Assembly (NCBI GenBank): GCA_029937655.1
Contig: JAPYPK010000024.1
Span: 1-18,810, forward strand
Source of the DNA: Nitrospinaceae bacterium
Lineage (GTDB): Bacteria; Nitrospinota; Nitrospinia; Nitrospinales; VA-1
Direction of reading: 5' to 3'
Length of the DNA: 18,810 bases
In this document: positions 16,638 to 18,810 of the stretch, in pieces
Numbering within the stretch: the stretch's first letter is position 1
Layout: every line of letters begins with the position of its first letter
Translations under genes and position numbers: made by a program
The notes under the pieces: model-generated
Told to the model about the DNA's origin: nothing
Seen by the model: only the letters and a program-made list of their open reading frames with translations
Databases searched by the model: none

Positions 16638-16955
16638 TTTTATTCCCAATCTACACCAACTAACACACGCTTTATTCAAAGCCATATTTTATATTTAGAC
16701 ACACTCCCTCATCCAGCAAACACTAACTGCCCTCTAAATAATTAAGTTTATTGTTCATTAATAATTTTATATTCTTAACCACTGCATCACATAAAAACCA
16801 AATAGCAATAAAGTATTTCTATTGATTGATAATCCGTAAAATCCTCGAAGCGTAACTAATCATAGGGATAGCTTAGTTGACACCGAATTCTTTCTTTGAT
16901 TTTTTGCTTATGCTATCCTTAATCAACTGCATACTTTGTAATAAAAAATAATTTT
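16638..16955. other. 318-base gap between moaA and larE
   Basis: This AT-rich gap has no open frame of note and no intrinsic terminator behind moaA. Its right third carries a long inverted repeat (16863-16921) ahead of larE. A perfect TTGACA at 16877-16882 lies inside the repeat's loop, but it has no acceptable -10 at 16-18 bases. Confidence 0.4.
16863..16921 (+). repeat. Long inverted repeat upstream of larE
   Basis: The arms TAGGGATAGCTTAG (16863-16876) and TTATGCTATCCTTA (16908-16921) pair over 14 positions with one mismatch and two G-U pairs if transcribed. They contain a perfect 7-base core, GGATAGC/GCTATCC. The 31-base loop is T-rich. The right arm ends 34 bases before the larE ATG. 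It may be a leader structure or a binding site for a regulator. Confidence 0.4.
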
Positions 16956-17780
16956 ATGCTACTTCAAGATAAACGTCTTAGCCTAGAGTCCACAATTCGT
17001 AAACTGGATAGTGTTCTTGTGGCATTTTCTGGAGGAATTGACAGCACGCTAGTGCTAGCAGTCGCTAATAAAGTCCTCAATGGGCGGGTTCTGGCCGTCA
17101 CGGCCAAATCAGATAGTGTTCCAGAGCGTGAGTTACATGCTGCTCAGCAGTTAACTTACGCATTGGGTATCAAGCATAAGATAGTTAAAACTGAGGAGAT
17201 GCTCTCACCAAACTATCTAAAAAACCCCGTAAATCGTTGCTATTACTGTAAATCAGAACTATATGCCAAGCTTTTGATAGTTTCTAGCCAATATAAAATA
17301 ACCAATGTACTCAATGGAATAAACTTAGATGATTTAGGAGATCATCGCCCTGGAATAACAGCCGCAAAAGAAGCGGGCATTATTAGTCCTCTTGTGGAAA
17401 GCCGGCTTAACAAACAGGATGTTCGTAAGTTAGCTTGCGACATGGGTCTCTCCAACTGGAAAAAACCTGCGCTAGCTTGTCTATCATCGCGCATACCCTA
17501 TGGGCAGCCTGTTACTGCCAAAAAACTTTCGATGATTGATGAGGCCGAAGAGTTTTTCCTAGCGGAAGGATTCCAGGAAGTCCGAGTGCGCCACTACGGC
17601 AATATGGCACGTATCGAATTATTAAAAAGAGAAATCCCTAGCCTGATGAAAAACGGCCTCTATGAAAAAACTGTACATCACTTAAAAAAGATAGGTTTTC
17701 AAAAAGTAACAATAGACCCAGAAGGCTACCGGTCCGGAAGCCTAAATGAGGCCTTGAATTTAAACAGCCAACCTACATAA
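16956..17780 (+). CDS. larE: LarE-type ATP-dependent sulfur transferase
   Basis: This 274-residue protein has a PP-loop SGGIDST (25-31) that activates a substrate carboxylate by adenylation, and the conserved VPERE segment (55-59). LarE adds sulfur to pyridinium dicarboxylate during synthesis of the nickel-pincer cofactor of lactate racemase-family enzymes. Three cysteines stand out: C95 and C98 in RCYYCK and C175 in ALACLSSRIP. The Lactobacillus plantarum enzyme sacrifices one cysteine per reaction, whereas Thermotoga maritima LarE uses three cysteines to hold a 4Fe-4S cluster; this protein has the latter pattern. No larA, larB or larC is visible. No clear Shine-Dalgarno precedes 16956, but the distance to the PP-loop is normal. 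Confidence 0.9.
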   Translation: MLLQDKRLSLESTIRKLDSVLVAFSGGIDSTLVLAVANKVLNGRVLAVTAKSDSVPERELHAAQQLTYALGIKHKIVKTEEMLSPNYLKNPVNRCYYCKSELYAKLLIVSSQYKITNVLNGINLDDLGDHRPGITAAKEAGIISPLVESRLNKQDVRKLACDMGLSNWKKPALACLSSRIPYGQPVTAKKLSMIDEAEEFFLAEGFQEVRVRHYGNMARIELLKREIPSLMKNGLYEKTVHHLKKIGFQKVTIDPEGYRSGSLNEALNLNSQPT

Positions 17781-17791
17781 AAAGGGTCCCA

Positions 17792-18025
17792 ATGTGGGAA
17801 GTAGAGCTCAAACCAGAAATAAAAAAAGACCTTAAGGATCCCAAGCAATATGTCAAAGGAATGAACATGACATATAACGGAATTACCATCGCCATGGTGG
17901 GAGTTCTAATGATGGTGATTCTTTACTTCACTCGGCCCGAACATGTCCTTCATCCTTTTTGGATTCAAATACTTGGTATGGGAATAGCTGCTTGGGGAGA
18001 ATTCCTAAAGTTTCGTGCGAAGTAG
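17792..18025 (+). CDS. Small two-helix membrane protein of unknown function
   Basis: This 77-residue protein has a charged N-terminal segment (about 1-25) followed by two hydrophobic helices at about 28-46 and 54-71, joined by a short RPEHVLHP turn, and a basic end. I do not recognise the family. It begins 11 bases after larE with an AAAAGGG stretch upstream and is probably co-transcribed. It ends 27 bases before the convergent proC. The frame, hydrophobic pattern and tight spacing support a real gene. Confidence 0.6.
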   Translation: MWEVELKPEIKKDLKDPKQYVKGMNMTYNGITIAMVGVLMMVILYFTRPEHVLHPFWIQILGMGIAAWGEFLKFRAK

Positions 18026-18052
18026 AAACGTGAGTTTTATAATTTTTTAAAT

Positions 18053-18810
18053 TTATTTATTTTCCCCAAGTTCTTTTGAACGTTGTGTTGCCATTTCGAC
18101 AGCATTCATAAGTGCGTTTCGAATACCACCCTCCTCAAGCATGTGCAGTCCTGAAATCGTGGTTCCACCAGGAGAGGTCACCATGTCCTTAAGTTCTCCT
18201 GGATGCTTTCCGCTATCTCTTGCCAATTTAGCTGAGCCAAGGATAGTTTGAATAGTTAAAATATTAGAGACCTCCCGCGATAATCCAACCTTCACACCAG
18301 CATCAGACAATGCCTCGATAACCATAAAAATGTAGGCGGGGCCACTGCCGCTAAGTCCTGTCACAGCATCCATATGAATTTCTTCTATATCAACTGTCTG
18401 CCCAACGGCCGTAAAAATATGATGGGCAATTTTAATATCCAGTTTAGACGAATATTCACTACCGCAAATAGCTGTAGCTCCTTCCTGGACAAGTGCTGGC
18501 GTGTTTGGCATTGTACGTATCACAGGAATTTTCTTTTTCTTATCAACATCCAAAGCATTTTCGATGAAGTTTATTGAAATACCGGCTGCTACTGAAATTA
18601 TAGTTTTATTACGATCCACAAGATCTGAGAAAGACTCTAATACCTTTTTAACTGTTTGAGGTTTAACTGCTATGACCAATATGTCACTTTTTCTAACTAA
18701 TTCATGATTATCACCAGTTGTCTTAACTTTATATTCCTTGCTAAGATATTCCAGGCGATCAGAGATTAAGTCCGAAATGAAAATATCTTTCGAAGCAACA
18801 AGCGACGAGG
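18053..18810 (-). CDS. proC: Pyrroline-5-carboxylate reductase, N-terminus cut by the edge
   Basis: The gene makes the last enzyme of proline synthesis, reducing pyrroline-5-carboxylate with NAD(P)H. The frame stays open to the right edge, giving about 251 residues of an expected 270 or so; the missing end should hold the GxGxMA nucleotide-binding loop. Visible are DILVIAVKPQ, RTMPNTPALVQEGATAI, GLSGSGPAYIF and the C-terminal TSPGGTTISGLHMLEEGG. A shorter start inside (TTG at 18679) would remove conserved Rossmann-fold sequence and is not the true start. It converges with the small membrane protein gene after 27 bases. Confidence 0.95.
   Translation of the reverse strand, partial: SSLVASKDIFISDLISDRLEYLSKEYKVKTTGDNHELVRKSDILVIAVKPQTVKKVLESFSDLVDRNKTIISVAAGISINFIENALDVDKKKKIPVIRTMPNTPALVQEGATAICGSEYSSKLDIKIAHHIFTAVGQTVDIEEIHMDAVTGLSGSGPAYIFMVIEALSDAGVKVGLSREVSNILTIQTILGSAKLARDSGKHPGELKDMVTSPGGTTISGLHMLEEGGIRNALMNAVEMATQRSKELGENK

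Noticed and set aside
16877..16905. Perfect TTGACA as a larE promoter
   Set aside because: At 16-18 bases downstream there is only a T-run and no usable -10 box.

Overview
The window is an AT-rich bacterial chromosomal segment with dense, mostly intact housekeeping and cofactor genes. I see no rRNA, tRNA, CRISPR array, insertion sequence or phage gene. The gene types (SUF system with SufU, DUF58/BatA-type VWA proteins, MoaA, LarE, ProC, SerS) fit a free-living, probably Gram-negative environmental bacterium. A low-GC relative of Nitrospinota or a similar marine lineage is possible, but I cannot settle taxonomy from this sequence.

Left block (1-6655, mainly + strand): a possible reverse-strand gene start at the extreme left edge, a 557-base non-coding stretch, then a DUF58 protein and a BatA/VWA membrane protein that look translationally close. 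Next come a secreted protein combining a transglutaminase-like domain, about nine TPR repeats and an FGE-sulfatase-type domain, and a small two-helix membrane protein. The first two genes resemble MoxR-associated envelope/stress modules. The third has its own extended -10 promoter.

Central block (6649-15196, all - strand, read right to left): a SUF Fe-S assembly operon in the order NifU-like (nfu), sufB, sufC, sufD, sufS, sufU. A 395-base gap with small hairpins follows, then serS with its own good promoter, then a flavin-reductase-type protein that starts with TTG behind a strong ribosome binding site. The SUF operon has a well-formed promoter (TTGAGT, 17 bases, TATAAT) overlapped by an imperfect dyad. 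This is where an Fe-S-responsive repressor could bind.

Right block (15624-18810): moaA (radical SAM, molybdopterin synthesis) diverges from the SUF operon. Then come larE (sulfur insertion for the nickel-pincer cofactor) with a long inverted repeat in front of it, a 77-residue membrane protein, and on the opposite strand proC running off the right edge. MoaA needs two 4Fe-4S clusters, and this LarE has the three-cysteine pattern of the cluster-using LarE type, so Fe-S production and Fe-S consumers sit side by side.

Most unusual items: the NifU-like protein whose IscU-type half has lost all its scaffold cysteines; the transglutaminase/TPR/FGE-like fusion lacking the FGE cysteines; and several dyads at regulatory positions. 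No clearly new multi-gene system stands out. The best candidate is the 608-6655 envelope cluster.
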